Notes: generated from the letters alone by a model not told the origin. Shown: positions 10,964-22,140, numbered from the stretch's first letter. The stretch is 35,553 nucleotides of DNA from Gnetum montanum (GCA_015680685.1 MNCI01023815.1:11749-47301); one strand, 5' to 3'. Numbers and translations are program-made.

Positions 10964-11696
10964 AAGTCGAACACCACCCCAAATGGGGTTGAACATAGTT
11001 AATACCAAAAGGGATTAGAAGGTACATGGTGTATAATAGGCATAGTGGACAGCATAGTCATAGTCTCAGAGGTGTCTAGCTACAAAGAATGATGCTCTAC
11101 TGAGGTGTCTGCATCTGTCAGGTTGGCCACCATGGTGTACCATTAGCTGTAGTGTTTTGGTGGACTACAGTGGTCTGTAGTGGCTTACAACTTTTTCAAT
11201 ATGCCTTTGATCTTCTCCCAAGTACTTCTTAGATTTTCCAACTCTTTGATTTTCCAACCCTAAGAACTTTGAGGGTATGGGTATTTTTAGGCTTAGGGTT
11301 AGCAAAAGATGTGGGATGGCTACCATGTGGTGGAGGGGATGGTTGGGACTACACTATCACCAAACTATGCTCTTCATTGGGCTAGTGGTGTTGCGCTTTG
11401 TTGTGCTTTGCTAAACTCTGTGAGACTGTGAGACTATGAGACTATGACTATGACTATGTTGCCAATCACATGTGTTTGTTGAGAAGACTACAGGGTATGT
11501 GAAAAATAAAAGCCAGAGACTATGCTCCATGGGACAATGCTCTCCATGCTCTCACATGAGGTGGAGTGTAGTTACAATTTTGGGACCAAAAAGGAAATAC
11601 AAAAAGAAGCATTTTGCTAACTACACTTGCCGAAGATGAGTTGGAGCTAAGCTAAGTGGTGTTGCTATGTTGTGGAGGCCATTGGAGGTTGTTATT

Positions 11697-12150
11697 GCTG
11701 ACTACACTTGACTACACTTTGGACTAGGGGAGAGCATAGTCTCAGGACTTAGAAAAAATTTGCAAGAAAAACTTGCTCCTTGCTAACTGCACTCCCTATA
11801 AGAGGTTGGCTACACTCTCAATTGGGGTTGAGTGTATTCTTGAGACTTAGAAAAATTTGAAAAAAAATTGGCCTTTGTGCTAACTATGCTCTCCATGGAA
11901 GGCTAACTACATTGCCATCTAGGGGTGAGTGTAGTCCTGACAGTTAGAAAAAAGTTGCAAAAATTGGCCTTTGTGTTGACTATGCTCTCCACTAGAGGCT
12001 GACTATGCTTCCATCTAGGGGAAAGCGTAGTGTCAAAACTTACAAAAAATTGCAAAAAATTGGCATTCATGTTGGCTACACTCTCTATGGAAGGCTAACT
12101 ATGCTCCCAATTAGGGGCGAGCAGAGTCTCAACACTTAGCAAAAATTTGC
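11697..12150. repeat. About 96-bp tandem array, 5' LTR copy
   Basis: Units begin at about 11697, 11788, 11877, 11973 and 12071 with variants of taactacactctccat, followed by a second actacactc motif, gagcgtagt, cttagaaaaaa and ttgcaaaaa. It has about five units, one fewer than the 3' LTR copy. Confidence 0.85.
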
Positions 12151-12189
12151 AGTCAAGATGCCATAGCCTAGATTTGATGGGGATTAACA

Positions 12190-13330
12190 TGCCTTCAAAC
12201 AAAGAAGTCTATGGATTCCATGGGTAATGAATGATTGTGAAAAGTTAAGGACTACATCTTGTAAGAATCTACCTAATAATTTCAACACATCAAATTAAGA
12301 CATTAAATGAAATCATGAAAAATTGATAGTGAGATGAATTATGGGAAGTAGTAGTGGATGAAAGAGAAGGTGAAATGGAGTCTTGAATTATGGTCACATG
12401 AAGTCCCTTGTGGATATTATGGTTAAGATGACTTGATAAAGTTTATCTGTAGTCCAGATCAAAACCAACTACTTCTAGTGAGTTTGCATTGATATTCTAA
12501 GATCAATCCACCCCCTCAAGACATATGAATGCTTTCACAGATCAATCACCATTTCAAGTGGGACTTCTTATTAGTCTCAAAACTACTATCAACTATAGTG
12601 GAAAAAACCACAGTCATGGGGGAGGCCATCATCAAACTAGCACTACCTTTATTGGCAACTGGACCTGTATGGATATTATGTTCAACAACTTGTTTCTCTA
12701 ACTAGTTCTTCTTCCTCTACCTCAAATCACTACTACCACTCTCCCGAATATCATCAACCCACAACATCTTCTATAGGATCACCACCTCATGTCTCTCACC
12801 CTCAGTCATATCCTTAATATTCTCATAGTTTCCTCCACCATATATCATCACCAATAACATAGGAAAGTTTGATAGCACAACATCAATGAAAGTATGCCAC
12901 TTGTGTTGTTAATATACATGGAAATGATAATGCCAGTAGATCTCAACCACAACCTCGAAAAGATCCTTTCTTTAGGGTAGTTTTCTTACACAAGTACAAA
13001 ATAGATAGACCTACTAGTGCATCAAAACCTACATAAGGCCAATCAGGTGCAACATCCTTCCTCACAAAAATTATGTTTCTTGATCATATGAAAAAGGCAA
13101 CAACAATCACCACTCCAACACAGGATGGAAAAGATAAATGTATCATTGTGGAGAGACAGAAACCTCCATGCATCAGTAATAGAAATAAAGGGTGCAGTTG
13201 TGGGCTAGAAGTTCCAAATGTTAACACAACCCCTATATGAACTTACAACAATGTCAAGGAATAAGTGTGTAAGAGAAAACAAGTCTATGTAGTAGCCACT
13301 AAACCAAAAGACACCCAATGACTTTGAAAT
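12190..13330 (+). mobile_element. Athila-like element remnant E1 (gag part)
   Basis: 12600-13000 resembles 15400-15700 of E2 in the same orientation. Shared phrases include tggatattatg/tggatattacg after a cct-tat-ngacaac block, and aacatcttctataggatcacc-like proline/serine codons. It is therefore the C-terminal Gag/linker part of the same family. T1 begins immediately to its left at 12189, so T1 probably inserted into E1. No open frame of useful length survives. Confidence 0.55.
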
Positions 13331-14063
13331 AAGAGTGAAAAATCATTTAAAAGATGCATGGAATCAACCAATCCACTTATTAGATCTTGTCTTGCCTTTA
13401 TGCTTAGGCATGGGGAAGATGTCCCATCCTAAATCAAGAATTAATAAGTGCTTTCCACTTTTTTATTTTACAATTTTTTTATTATTTTTCTATTTCTTTC
13501 AGTTTTTTCTAATTCTTCATATGTTTTTCATGTCTTGATATTTTCCTTTTCTTTGTAATTTTCTCTTTTCTTGAGTCATTTTCTTTATGTTGTATGAATT
13601 TCTTTTATGTTTTTGTTAATAATTAATAATGTTGCTAGTCATGATGTAAAAGTCAATGCTATATGTTGGCTTTTTGTGTTATACTATCAAGATGATTGGG
13701 TAAGTAATTATGTAAAGTAATGAGACCACCTCATCCATCCCTCCAATTCTTTGAATAAAAGGTCTTTATCATGAAAGTAATTTGGTTCTTCTCTTATGAA
13801 ACTAAAATCAGTCAATGATCATTATACCTTGAAGAAAGAGAAAATGACCAAGTTAGAATGGCAAAGGATGTGACCTCAAGGGGAATTATTGGGTTTTCTT
13901 CTTGGCTTCCTTTGTGTGGTTTATGACTCATGGAATGTATCATCACTCTTATTGTCAACTAATAAATAGGAAGCTATGTCTTTGCATGGTGTGGTTCCCA
14001 TTGAAAAAAAGAAGGAAAGAAAGAAAAAATTAAAAAAATATAAAATAAAAATAAAAACAATAA
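13331..14063 (+). other. 3' untranslated region preceding LTR copy 1 (Athila-like)
   Basis: T-rich, non-coding. It aligns colinearly with 17965-18630: a 'ggggaagatgtccc / ggggagatgacca' phrase, T-rich stretch, gtgacctcaaggggaatt / gtgacttcaaggggattc, then ctttgcatggtgtggttc and an A-rich run just before the LTR start. The A/G-rich run at 14008-14060 is in the PPT position. Confidence 0.6.
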
Positions 14064-14300
14064 TGAAAATTCAAAGCACACCCTTTAGACACAATAATGG
14101 GCTACAAGCACTAGTTATGGGGTTGGAAAGACATGTTACCCATGCCTGAAGGTACCCCTCTAACAAAGGTTCTTCTTCTCTTTTGCTCTTTTCTTCTCAT
14201 TTTGGAGTGATGATTATTTTTTAGGGTGGTTGTGGACTCACAGTGGTAAGCAGAAGGGAACACATCAATGCAAGGTCATTGTTAGTGGTATGGACTTGGT
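14064..14300 (+). repeat. Athila-like LTR, 5' copy (truncated)
   Basis: Starts with TGAAAATTCAAAGCACACCC and matches 18631-18870 (aagcacacccyttarac, gggctacaag, ttggaaagacatgttaccc, gatgcaaggtcatt). Similarity fades near 14300, where gag-like sequence starts about 80 bases later, so the R-U5 part, the PBS and the leader are missing. Confidence 0.65.
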
Positions 14301-14379
14301 CTAACACTTGGACAAATAGGTATCTGGATCATTTTAATCACATTTTCCACAAGAACCTATTGCAAACATGGTCAAGCAC

Positions 14380-15025
14380 ATTACATCTTGATTTTTGCAA
14401 TCACTACTCAAAGTATGTTGGGCATAACTAAGGCTGTTAGAATTCCAACAAGGCATCAAAAAGATAGTAGGATCAAGAGATTAGATATGAACAATATCCC
14501 ACGATTTGAAGGGAAATACAATGCTGATCATCAGAATCACTTACAAGCATTCCATGATGCGTGTGCCTTAAAAAATATAGAGAATGAATGGAAAAAACTT
14601 AATTTTTTTCCATGGACACTAGTTAAAGAAGAAGAAAGCTAGTACCAGTCTTTAGAACTAGAATCCATTCGTAGGTGGAGTATTATGTTAGAACTATTTA
14701 ATGACAAGTACCAAATGTACTCCAAAGTGTCTAACTTGCAAAGGCAAATCTAAGGCTAAACAAGGAGGACATGAACCCTTGGATGCTACCATGGGCTGAT
14801 ATTATGCACTGTTGCATCATTGTCTTGGCCATGGTTATTTACAAAGGGATCACCTGTGCCATCTCGTGGATGGGCTTAGGCATGAAATGAGAAGAGCCCT
14901 TGGGACTTATGCCCAAGGAAGACTATTCGAGCTTAGGTCCCATCAAATTCAAAGACTATTGGAGCAAGTTGCTAAGGAAGAAGATGAGCTATGGAAGAGA
15001 GAAAGTGCAGAAGAGTATAACTGAG
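14380..15025 (+). pseudogene. Gag of Athila-like element E2
   Basis: A frame with FEGKYNADHQNHLQAFHDAC, WKKLNFFPWTLV and W...FNDKY shows the gag layout of plant gypsy elements. After stops and a frame change it continues as DGLRHEMRRALGT and a Glu-rich helix ending at 15023. The break lies between about 14640 and 14812, where in-frame stops and at least one frameshift occur. The normal role is particle assembly. Confidence 0.65.
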
Positions 15026-15776
15026 ATTCTTTCCTTCATAAGAGGGGAGTAAGATTTTGTGAGGATGAAGAAGAGTCATCACTTGAAGAGATGGTGAATA
15101 GGAAAACTTTTCCTATCCAAAAGATGACATCAAAAGTTTCGACAAAGGTAGACCAAATGTGGATTCCATAGACAATAGATTTCAAACTATCCTTAAAATA
15201 GTAGAGGAGTCTAGAGAGCAAGGTAGTGATCNNNNNNNNNNNNNNNNNNNNNNNNNNNNNNNNNNNNNNNNNNNNNNAAACACCCTGAAGGTTACCTTAT
15301 CCTCAAGGTAACCCAAGGCAGTTCCACCAACCTTTAACATATTATCCTAGTGGAACTCCATGAAAACAAATTGAACAATATCAATAGTGGTAGCATCCAT
15401 AATCATGGGGAATGCCACCACCAAGGCAATAGTATCCTTATCGACAACCTGACCCATATGGATATTACGTGCAGCAGCTAATCTCCCCACATGACTCTAC
15501 TAGTCACATCACTCCTCAACCTTACTACCAAGATTGCAAGTATTATGGAAATCCCTCTTCTAGAGGTGATATTCCATAAGCATATCATCCTTCTCATCCA
15601 TTCGTATCTCTTCTACCGATAGCTCCACTACCACTTGCTCCCACGATGCAAGGTAAAATCCCTACCCAGCCACGGCAACGTAACACCATGAGGGCTGTTA
15701 ACTCTCAACCTATTTTTGGTTCCAACAACCACATGAAGAAAAGACCTTTTTTAGAACCAACAGTCCAACCAAGCCC
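15026..15776 (+). other. E2 gag-protease linker with assembly gap
   Basis: Decayed sequence coding Pro/Gln/Tyr/Ser-rich stretches (15290-15700), as in Athila Gag C-termini. It includes 46 unknown bases. Part of it (15400-15700) resembles E1 at 12600-13000. No intact frame. Confidence 0.45.
15232..15277. other. Assembly gap (46 N)
   Basis: A run of 46 unknown bases inside the E2 linker region. Confidence 1.
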
Positions 15777-16184
15777 TTGCAATCACAAGCAACTAATTTT
15801 TTAGATGCCTTAGTATCAAGCAAAACTTCAGAGCCTCCTTCAACTCAACCACCGCACTCAACACATACAGTCATGCTAACACATGTCATTACTAATTGGA
15901 TCAAAGCTAGCCACCTTCCTAGGAAATTCTCTGATCTTGGGAGTCCTCTAATATACTTACAAATCATTGAAAATGCATCGTGCAAGGCTCTTTTGGATTT
16001 AGGTTTCAGTGTCAACTTGATTTCTCAAGAAATGTACAAGGCCTGGAACCTGCCTCCATTAAAAAAGAGCAACATCCATCTAGAGTTGGTTGAACAGTCC
16101 ATCACTGTCCCATTGGGACTAGTGGAAGACATTGTTACCACTATTTGTGGGTGGTTGTACCCAGCTGACTTCCTAGTGATTTAG
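15777..16184 (+). pseudogene. Aspartic protease of Athila-like element E2
   Basis: A 135-codon open stretch. Residues about 70-85 read ALLDLGFSVNLIS, with D-L-G at 15996-16004; Athila proteases typically have C-D-L-G-A-S at this site. It is followed by SIT.PLGLVEDI and a hydrophobic PADFLVI end, which fits the family. This is the least damaged domain in the window, although it stops just after the conserved part and lies within a broken polyprotein. The start Met is a Met inside the polyprotein and not a real initiation site. Confidence 0.8.
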
Positions 16185-16659
16185 GTAAAAAATGGTAGAG
16201 GGACTTCCCAATCATAATGGGAAGAGCATGGCTAAGCACCATCGATGCACCCCTAGGAATCTGTGATCTTTCCCTAGAAATATCAAATCAGAAAGATCAA
16301 GAAGAAGAAATTTTCATGCATCACATACAGTGAAACATGGTGTAATTGAGTGCAAAGGTCATGGTTTGTGCAAATTTTAACATTGCCTGCATGCAATCAG
16401 TGTGCACAAGTGATCAACATACAAAGATGCCTGTATGCAGCAACCACACAATAGGAAGGCACCCAGTGGCTGATAGCTGATCAAGAAAGCAGTTCACTCA
16501 TATGCATGGAACCAACTAAGGGTTTAACTTGCACTTACATTGATAGCATAGATGCATTAGAGAAATTCCACCACAAACTTCCAAGTCTTAACCTTGAAAA
16601 TGTCAACTGGGGGGAAGTTGGAAATCCTTGAAAAATTTAAGTAGGAGCCCCTGGAGCTA
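16185..16659 (+). other. E2 protease-RT linker
   Basis: Low-information pol linker. Short pieces keep a frame toward RT (KLEILEKF, YTFLKNKKLVIINAKL near 16620-16735), with several stops. No separate gene. Confidence 0.45.
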
Positions 16660-17590
16660 AAAAGATTGCCCACTGGTATGGAATACACATTCCTTAAAAA
16701 CAAAAAATTGGTAATTATCAATGCTAAGCTTGCTCCTCAATAGAAAGAAGAACTACTGAAGGTAATTAATAGATGGTCAAAAGCCTTCACTTGGTCATAT
16801 CCCAAATTAACTGGAATAGATCCTAGGATATGCCAACATAGGATTTACATCGACCCCTCCATGAAGCCTCAAAGAAAACCACAGAGGCATTTGAACCCAA
16901 AGCTGAAGCAAGTAGTTAAGGAAGAAATCAAATAGCTTCTAAAGGCAAGGTTCATATACCCCATTGCTGATAGAAAATGGGTTAGCCCCTTAGTTATTGT
17001 GCCTAAAAAGGGAGGCAAATGGAGCATGTGCATAGATTTTAGGGTACTGAATATGACAACATTCAAAGATCACTTTTCATTGCCATTTGTTGACCAAGTC
17101 TTAGACACCATCACAGGGCATCGCTACCATAGTTTTTTGGATGGATATAGTGGATATAATCAAATACAAATAGCCCCAGAAGACCAAGACAAGACTACGT
17201 TCACTAATCCTTGGAGAAAATTTGCATACAAACAGATGCCATTTGGCTTGTGCAATGCCCCTGCAACATTTCAATGACTAGTTCTAAGCATCTTCCAACA
17301 ATAGATAGGAAATGGTGTGGAGGTCTTTATGGTTGACTTTTCCACTTATGAAGCAAACTTTGATCAAGCCTTGGATCGGTTGGAGCAAGTGTTAAAAAGA
17401 TGTGTAGAAACCACTTTGAGGCTCAACTAGCTGAAAAGCCATTTGATGGTCCAAGAGGACATAGTACTAGGGCACAAAATCTTACACACAAGGATAGAGG
17501 TAGATCCCAAGAAAATCAAAGTTATCCAAGGAATTACCCATCAACCGAAAACTATTAAAGATATTTAGTCATTCCTTGGACATACTGGCT
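16660..17590 (+). pseudogene. Reverse transcriptase of Athila-like element E2
   Basis: RT makes the cDNA. Visible in order: QRHLNPKLKQVVKEEIK, KWVSPLVIVPKKGGKWS, MCIDFRVLN, DHFSLPFVDQ, FLDGYSGYNQI, EDQDKTTFT and MPFGLCNAPATFQ, then a TGA at 17275. Beyond it the frame continues as GVEVFMVDFS (FMVD at 17326-17337), LERCV-like helix, LGHKI and SFLGHTGYLR. The catalytic box expected as F-M-D-D has Val for the first Asp, so activity is lost even apart from the stops. Athila RTs often carry extra residues after the K-K-G-G, which are absent here. Confidence 0.85.
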
Positions 17591-17599
17591 ACCTTCGTA

Positions 17600-17960
17600 C
17601 ACTATCCATGGCATGTGACCTTAACCATGACCTTGATTTAGCACAGAAACAATGGTTAGTAACCCTTAACTTGCTAGATGAAAACCAACTAGCTACCCTA
17701 TTATCTAACGAATTGCACAAGGCCTTCAATAAACATTGTCATGACCTAAGAATTAGGAAATTTAAATATCAGCTAGGAGATAAGGTTCTCTACTGGAATC
17801 CCACACATGCCAAAACATACTAAATTTCAAACACTATGGGAAGGACCTTATATTATTTATGCAACTTTTCCTTTAGGGGCCATGACAATATACAAACCTG
17901 AGAGCCCAGACAAGAAAATGTTGGTCAACGTACAACAAACCAAACCTTTCCATGAGCTTA
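17600..17960 (+). pseudogene. Integrase C-terminal piece of E2
   Basis: Right after RT 'GHTGYLR' the sequence jumps to an integrase tail: LHKAFNKHCHDLRIRKFKYQLGDKVLYWNP (17730-17805), then in another frame FQTLWEGPYIIYATFPLGA (17825-17885) and VNVQQTKPF. Thus RNase H, the zinc finger and the catalytic core are all deleted, and one frameshift separates the two parts near 17810. Confidence 0.75.
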
Positions 17961-18630
17961 GGATAGCCAGTACGCATGCTACCTCTTTTGGTGGACAACC
18001 TTGCTCACTATTTCGGATCTCCTCCTTCCAAGTTAGTTATTGGGGAGATGACCACCTATGCTAATCATTCTAGGCCCTCAGTTATTTTTGAATTTTTTTT
18101 ACACATTGTTTTACACATTATTTCAACTTTTCTTATTCTTGTTTTATACCATCATTCATGTTTTTACTATTTCTTTGTTTGCTTGATTTACTTTTATTCA
18201 TCATCTAATAAGTGATCATGATGGTGGATTGAATTATATTCTATTGATTACTAATGTTTGGTTTTTACCTTGAATTATGATGTTGATATTAAGGTATGGT
18301 TCTTTTGGTAAAATAGGCAATAAGTCCACGCCGTCCACTCATCCATACAAATCTATGGTCTCCTTTGGCTTGGAACTGTACAGTTCCTCTTTTTCTAAGT
18401 AAACTTTTAATGAATTGGTGGCTTTGTATTTTTCAAATCAAGGAAAGGCTCAAAGGATGAAAAGGGTGTGACTTCAAGGGGATTCGATGCATTTGTGCTG
18501 GCCATTCTCTTGGGGTGCTTGGATGCTTTTTCTTAGGTTTTCTGCCATTCTGACAATGTTCAAAAATTAGGAAGCTGAGTGAATAAAAATAAATCTTTGC
18601 ATGGTGTGGTTCTCATGCAAAAAAAAAAGG
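17961..18630 (+). other. E2 3' untranslated region
   Basis: T-rich non-coding sequence colinear with 13331-14063. It ends with a run of A followed by gggga (18619-18632), suitable as a PPT next to the LTR start. Confidence 0.6.
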
Positions 18631-19450
18631 GGAGAATTTAAAGCACACCCCTTAAACATAATAAAGCAATATGGGCTACAAGAATTGGTTATGGAATTGG
18701 AAAGACATGTTACCCATGCTTGAAGGTTCCCTCTAACTAAGGCCATTTCTTGCTTCCTACTTCTCCATCTCGCTCTCCTTGGAATGGTGGTGACCCTTTG
18801 TAGAAGCATTATTTTTGGTTCAAGTGGATGGATTGGTCAAGTGTGTTGATGCGAGGTCACTGGATATGGTTTTTTTGAGTCTGGATTTGGGATGAATTCT
18901 ACTCAGTCCCATTAACTATAAAATACACAAGGGGCTTTACACAACCTTGTTCTTGGGATTCCATTCCATTCTCTCCTCTCCATCTTTCTTCCCATTTCCC
19001 ACCTCATTTCTGGTTTTATCATTAGTCCATTTTGGGTTGATGCATTATTTTTCTTTTGTGAATTCTTGTGGGTAAGTTTTTATCTCTTACTTGAAATGAC
19101 ATTCCTAGAGCCTATGGACTCATTGGTTTGTGGGTTTGTTAGGGCATAAAAGGCATGAGCCAACTTTGGGGAGGACCCACTGGCATTTATTTTTGGTGCA
19201 ATTGTTAACTTCTTTCCCTTAAACATTTCTTGCAATCAATCATTTCTTGTTTTATCCCCGTTCATGACATCCATTTTATTGGTGTTACTGTTGATGTTTT
19301 TTCTCATCTTTCTTGTTCCTCATATTTTTCCATCTTATAGCTACCAGAGGTTTGCTCTTAGTCACGGGGGCCCTAGCACAAATTTTTCAATTTTCTCCAT
19401 TTTACTATTCACCTAACCCCTACACCTTGGGGTAGTCACCTGTGATAAAT
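18631..19450 (+). repeat. Athila-like LTR, 3' copy
   Basis: The left boundary is set by a match to 14064 (gagaatttaaagcacacccc against tgaaaattcaaagcacaccc) directly after A(n)GGGG. A TATA box, TATAAA, lies at 18917-18922, about 290 bases in, as expected for U3. The right end is not exactly seen; no second full copy exists in the window. Confidence 0.55.
18917..18922 (+). promoter_or_regulatory. TATA box of Athila-like LTR
   Basis: TATAAAATACAC followed by pyrimidine-rich sequence (ccattctctcctctcc near 18965) is a typical plant promoter layout. The truncated 5' LTR does not reach this point, so comparison is not possible. Confidence 0.5.
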
Positions 19451-19957
19451 CTCTGAACTAGTTTCTACCATAACCACAACTTAGTTGATGCACTTCATAT
19501 CGAGGAAAGGTGTTAAGTGCATTATGGTTTATCTATCATTACTCATTTGTGACTATGTTGTGTGTGCAAATGGCATTCATACAAACAATGGACTGGGCTT
19601 GGAGGAAGCACTTAGGATGGACCAGTACTGGAGCATTTATAAAAGGAGCAAGTTTGGTGGCATGGCTATGGATAAACAACAAAAGGCACAATCTTAGCAT
19701 TGGCAACAACATGCTTATTTTCTTTCTCTCTCTTTCTCTACAAGCTACCAAATAAAGGCTTGGATGTCCTTTATGTATGAGTGTTCATCACAATGGTCAT
19801 GAACACTAATGTTGTAATATGCTTATTGATCCATTCACTGAGCATGTTGAGTCTACCATCCCATTCCACCATCATTTGTCAATTAGTCAATAATCCCATA
19901 CCTTCCCAATATTTTGTAAGGAACTCAAGGATGAGTTTTCATTCAGTCGTGGGGGTA
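19451..19957 (+). mobile_element. Internal 3' end and PPT of TGATGAG-family element (copy A)
   Basis: From about 19880 (agtcaataatcccatacc) to 19957 this matches, in inverse orientation, 31478-31565 next to the minus-strand copy B. The phrase ctcaaggatgagtttt with gtgggggta before the LTR (19949-19957) parallels the 'ctcgaggacgag ... gtgggg' ending of Del/Tekay chromoviruses. Left of 19880 there is no match to copy B; an open frame at 19510-19755 has no recognised motif. Confidence 0.6.
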
Positions 19958-19974
19958 TGATGAGAGCAGTTACA

Positions 19975-20165
19975 ATAGTGGTTTATTCTAATTATTAGAG
20001 TGGCAGTTTCTCTAAAATAAGAGTGGCAATTTCTCTAAAATTAGAGTGGCAGTTTTTCTAATTATTAGAGTGGCAGTTTCTCTAAAATTAGAGTAGCAGT
20101 TTCTCTAAAATTAAAGTGGTAGTTTCTCTAAAATTAGAGTGGCAGTTTTCTAATTATTAGAGTAG
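19975..20165. repeat. U3 tandem array, about 23-25-bp unit
   Basis: About eight units of ttagagtggcagtttctctaaaa, some with a ttctaattattagagtgg variant, upstream of the TATA box. Copy B has palindromic GATATC repeats at the same place instead. Confidence 0.9.
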
Positions 20166-20175
20166 TTCCCAAGCC

Positions 20176-20397
20176 TATAAATATAGTGCCCAGGCACACA
20201 ATTTAGGGAGGAAGTCTTCGAAAGAAGTATTGGAAGAAAGTCTTTCAAGGGAAGTCTTTTAGAAGTCTTTTAGGGGTTAAGTAGCAAAAATTTTTTAGTT
20301 AGAGTATTTTTCAAGTGCCCACAATAGGAGGTCTAAGAGTGGACGGATCTTTATTCAAGCATTATATACCTGAGCACACCTTGTATACGACAATAAA
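20176..20397 (+). promoter_or_regulatory. TATA box and poly(A) signal of LTR copy A
   Basis: TATAAATA (20176-20183) and AATAAA (20392-20397) are about 210 bases apart and would bracket the R region. Equivalent signals are present on the minus strand in copy B (TATA near 31347-31358, AATAAA near 31169-31174). Confidence 0.6.
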
Positions 20398-20948
20398 GAT
20401 GAGCTCTTGGATTCATCCTTGCAGCACTTGAGATTTGTTTTCTTACTCATTTCCTTTATTTTATTTTCTTCTACATTTATTTTATTTTATTTTATGCACT
20501 TTACATTTCTATTATTAGCACACATAGTACAATCACTTCAAGCATGCATGTAACACTTGGTAACCTACTAACAATTAGCATTTGGTAATCCCAGTAGTGT
20601 TGTGCTAGTTCAAGATGTGTATGGCAAGTGAGAATGGATACTGATGTTAGGATTAGTTTAAAGCTGAGTTAATCAGTAGTTAAGTTAAATTAGTCACTTA
20701 GTTATCTCTCTCTCTCCTCCCTTATTAGCAGCAGGACATAAAAACATAAAAGCTATAAAAAGCATATGCCTCAAGCTTACTTAACCATACAATCATGACA
20801 TTCAAGTAAGTTTGGGAAGACAATGATCAACTAGCCATCCTTGTTCCACAAGGGCACATAAGCACTTAGTCCTTGGAATTTGACCGGATTGTGCGTGAAA
20901 TTCTTGTATTTGTATGGTTGAGCGTAGGGGGTACCTCGCTGCTCATCA

Positions 20949-21134
20949 GCATCCTTGTGATACTCCTAATCCATGGACTAATGGTAGGATATGTGTTGCA
21001 TGCTTATATTGTGCACGTAGGTTCTTAAGGACATTGAGGAATACTCCACCTTAAGTCCAATTTGGAATATTTAGCCACTTTTGGATTCTTAGGTTGTGTT
21101 AAGTGACATTTTCCTAGAGCAGTGTCATTGCGGG
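20949..21134 (+). mobile_element. LTR 3' end of a fourth element
   Basis: The sequence directly before a PBS must be the end of an LTR; tcattgcggg precedes it, with a possible CA end at about 21127. Left of 20949 it is cut by LTR copy A, suggesting that copy A inserted here. No partner LTR is in the window. Confidence 0.45.
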
Positions 21135-21148
21135 TAGTATTAGAGCCA
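21135..21148 (+). promoter_or_regulatory. Primer-binding site (tRNA-iMet type)
   Basis: TAGTATTAGAGCC plus AAGG, against the consensus TGGTATCAGAGCC: two differences, both transitions (G to A and C to T), as expected from cytosine-methylation decay. Confidence 0.65.
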
Positions 21149-22140
21149 AGGTTTTCGTTCAAGCATAAGATACATTTAGACACTTTTGCAAAGTAGTTAC
21201 AAGTGATAGTTGAGATGCATAAAGACAAATGAACAAATCTTAGTTCAACTCTTATAGAGGATCTAATTTTAGAATTAGTTACTACAAGTAGATGACATCC
21301 TCATGTTACCATCTACCTTGAGCTGAAGGGGTCCAAATGATTCTAGAGGTGTTTGGTTTTATGGAAGTTCCATTCTTATTAAAGTTAAGCTCTGGCACTA
21401 AATACAAATATGTTCTAGCTCAATGCTTTGTACTAAAAGATTGTATGATGTATGAAGGGTAAGTTATTGATGATCTTTATCCTATGCGAAAAAAGTTATG
21501 TATGCTACATTGGTTATTATGAATTGTGGTTAAAACAAATTCTATTCTAATGATTGATCCTTGTGACAATCCAAGATAGTGGCTCCATCATGAATTAAAT
21601 ATGAGATAATGTGTTAGATTGGTACTTCTTGTTATAATGTGTTGCTTCTATATGAGTGGTTATTCTTCTTTCCATTGATGTTGCAAAAATTCTCTAGATT
21701 TCATGCCTTGAAAACTTGGTAAATTGGTGTTACAAAGTGATGGTTTTATGTTCATTTATTGTGGAACAACCTAGATTATATTCTTATTTGAGGATCCTTA
21801 ATTATGCCTTAAAGGGTTAGTTTATGGTCCATAGAATTCAATTTACTATATTTCAAATTGTTCTTTTTACAAGAATCTCATGTTTGAGGGAAGTGTCCTC
21901 ATGTCCTTATTCTTAGATGGTAGTTTGAGTATGAGAATTCTTTGGTGTCTCAATGTCTTAGTTTCTTTATTTAAATTTTTCTCCTTAAGGATTTGATTTA
22001 ATTCAAGAAGCAATTATTCCAAATGTGGATAGTGATTTATCCCAATGTAAAATAGCATGATGCATAGTTGTCAACTTGTAAATTCTCAAATAAAAAAGGA
22101 ATTATGTGCTTGATTTGGTAACTAGTGGGATATGTGATAA
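21149..22140 (+). other. Unassigned, probably element leader or decayed gag
   Basis: About 1 kb following the PBS with no domain pattern on either strand; stops occur in all frames. By position it would be the 5' internal region of the fourth element. Confidence 0.3.

Larger units (their letters stand above)
1673..12189 (-). mobile_element. Tat-type Ty3/gypsy retrotransposon T1 (decayed, nearly complete)
   Basis: Two direct copies of a long sequence flank the element: 1673-3040 and 10928-12189. Between them, on the minus strand, are a primer-binding-site remnant (9977-9986), gag (about 9400-8110), protease (about 7290-6880), RNase H (about 6800-6380), a second RNase H (about 6300-5960), integrase (about 5955-4510), a minisatellite-bearing 3' UTR and a PPT (about 3041-3053). 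The duplicated RNase H and the domain order are diagnostic of the Tat lineage of gypsy elements. The RT palm with its catalytic YVDD box is missing: protease sequence runs almost directly into the RT thumb/RNase H tether. In a 120-base stretch the two LTRs differ at roughly one base in eight by eye, mostly transitions, so the insertion is old. The 3' LTR is cut short by LTR copy C. All frames carry stops. Confidence 0.85.
9987..12189 (-). repeat. T1 5' LTR
   Basis: About 2.2 kb, from TGTTAATCCCC at 12189 (minus strand) to ATCTCATAA before the PBS. The part 10928-12189 aligns with the truncated 3' LTR. The remaining 0.94 kb (9987-10927) has no partner in T1 because the 3' copy is broken, but 10600-10730 resembles 32380-32500 in the T3 LTR. 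It contains two arrays (10155-10290 and 11697-12150) and a short GA run. Confidence 0.72.
19958..20948 (+). repeat. TGATGAG-family LTR (copy A)
   Basis: Begins TGATGAG and ends CTCATCA, giving a perfect 7-bp terminal inverted repeat. It contains an array at 19975-20165, TATAAATA at 20176-20183, AATAAA at 20392-20397, and a U5 shared with copy B (gacyaacttggtaa-type blocks, then ttgaccggatt and ggtacctcgc near the end). The preceding PPT makes it the 3' LTR of a plus-strand element. The upstream remainder of that element is mostly missing. Confidence 0.8.

Noticed and set aside
18567-18809. 80-codon minus-strand ORF
   Set aside because: It lies across the PPT/LTR start of the Athila-like element and is not preserved in the other LTR copy.
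19510-19755. Host gene or env-like protein
   Set aside because: Overlapping frames of similar length, no motif, flanked by LTR sequence on both sides; no support for a real gene.
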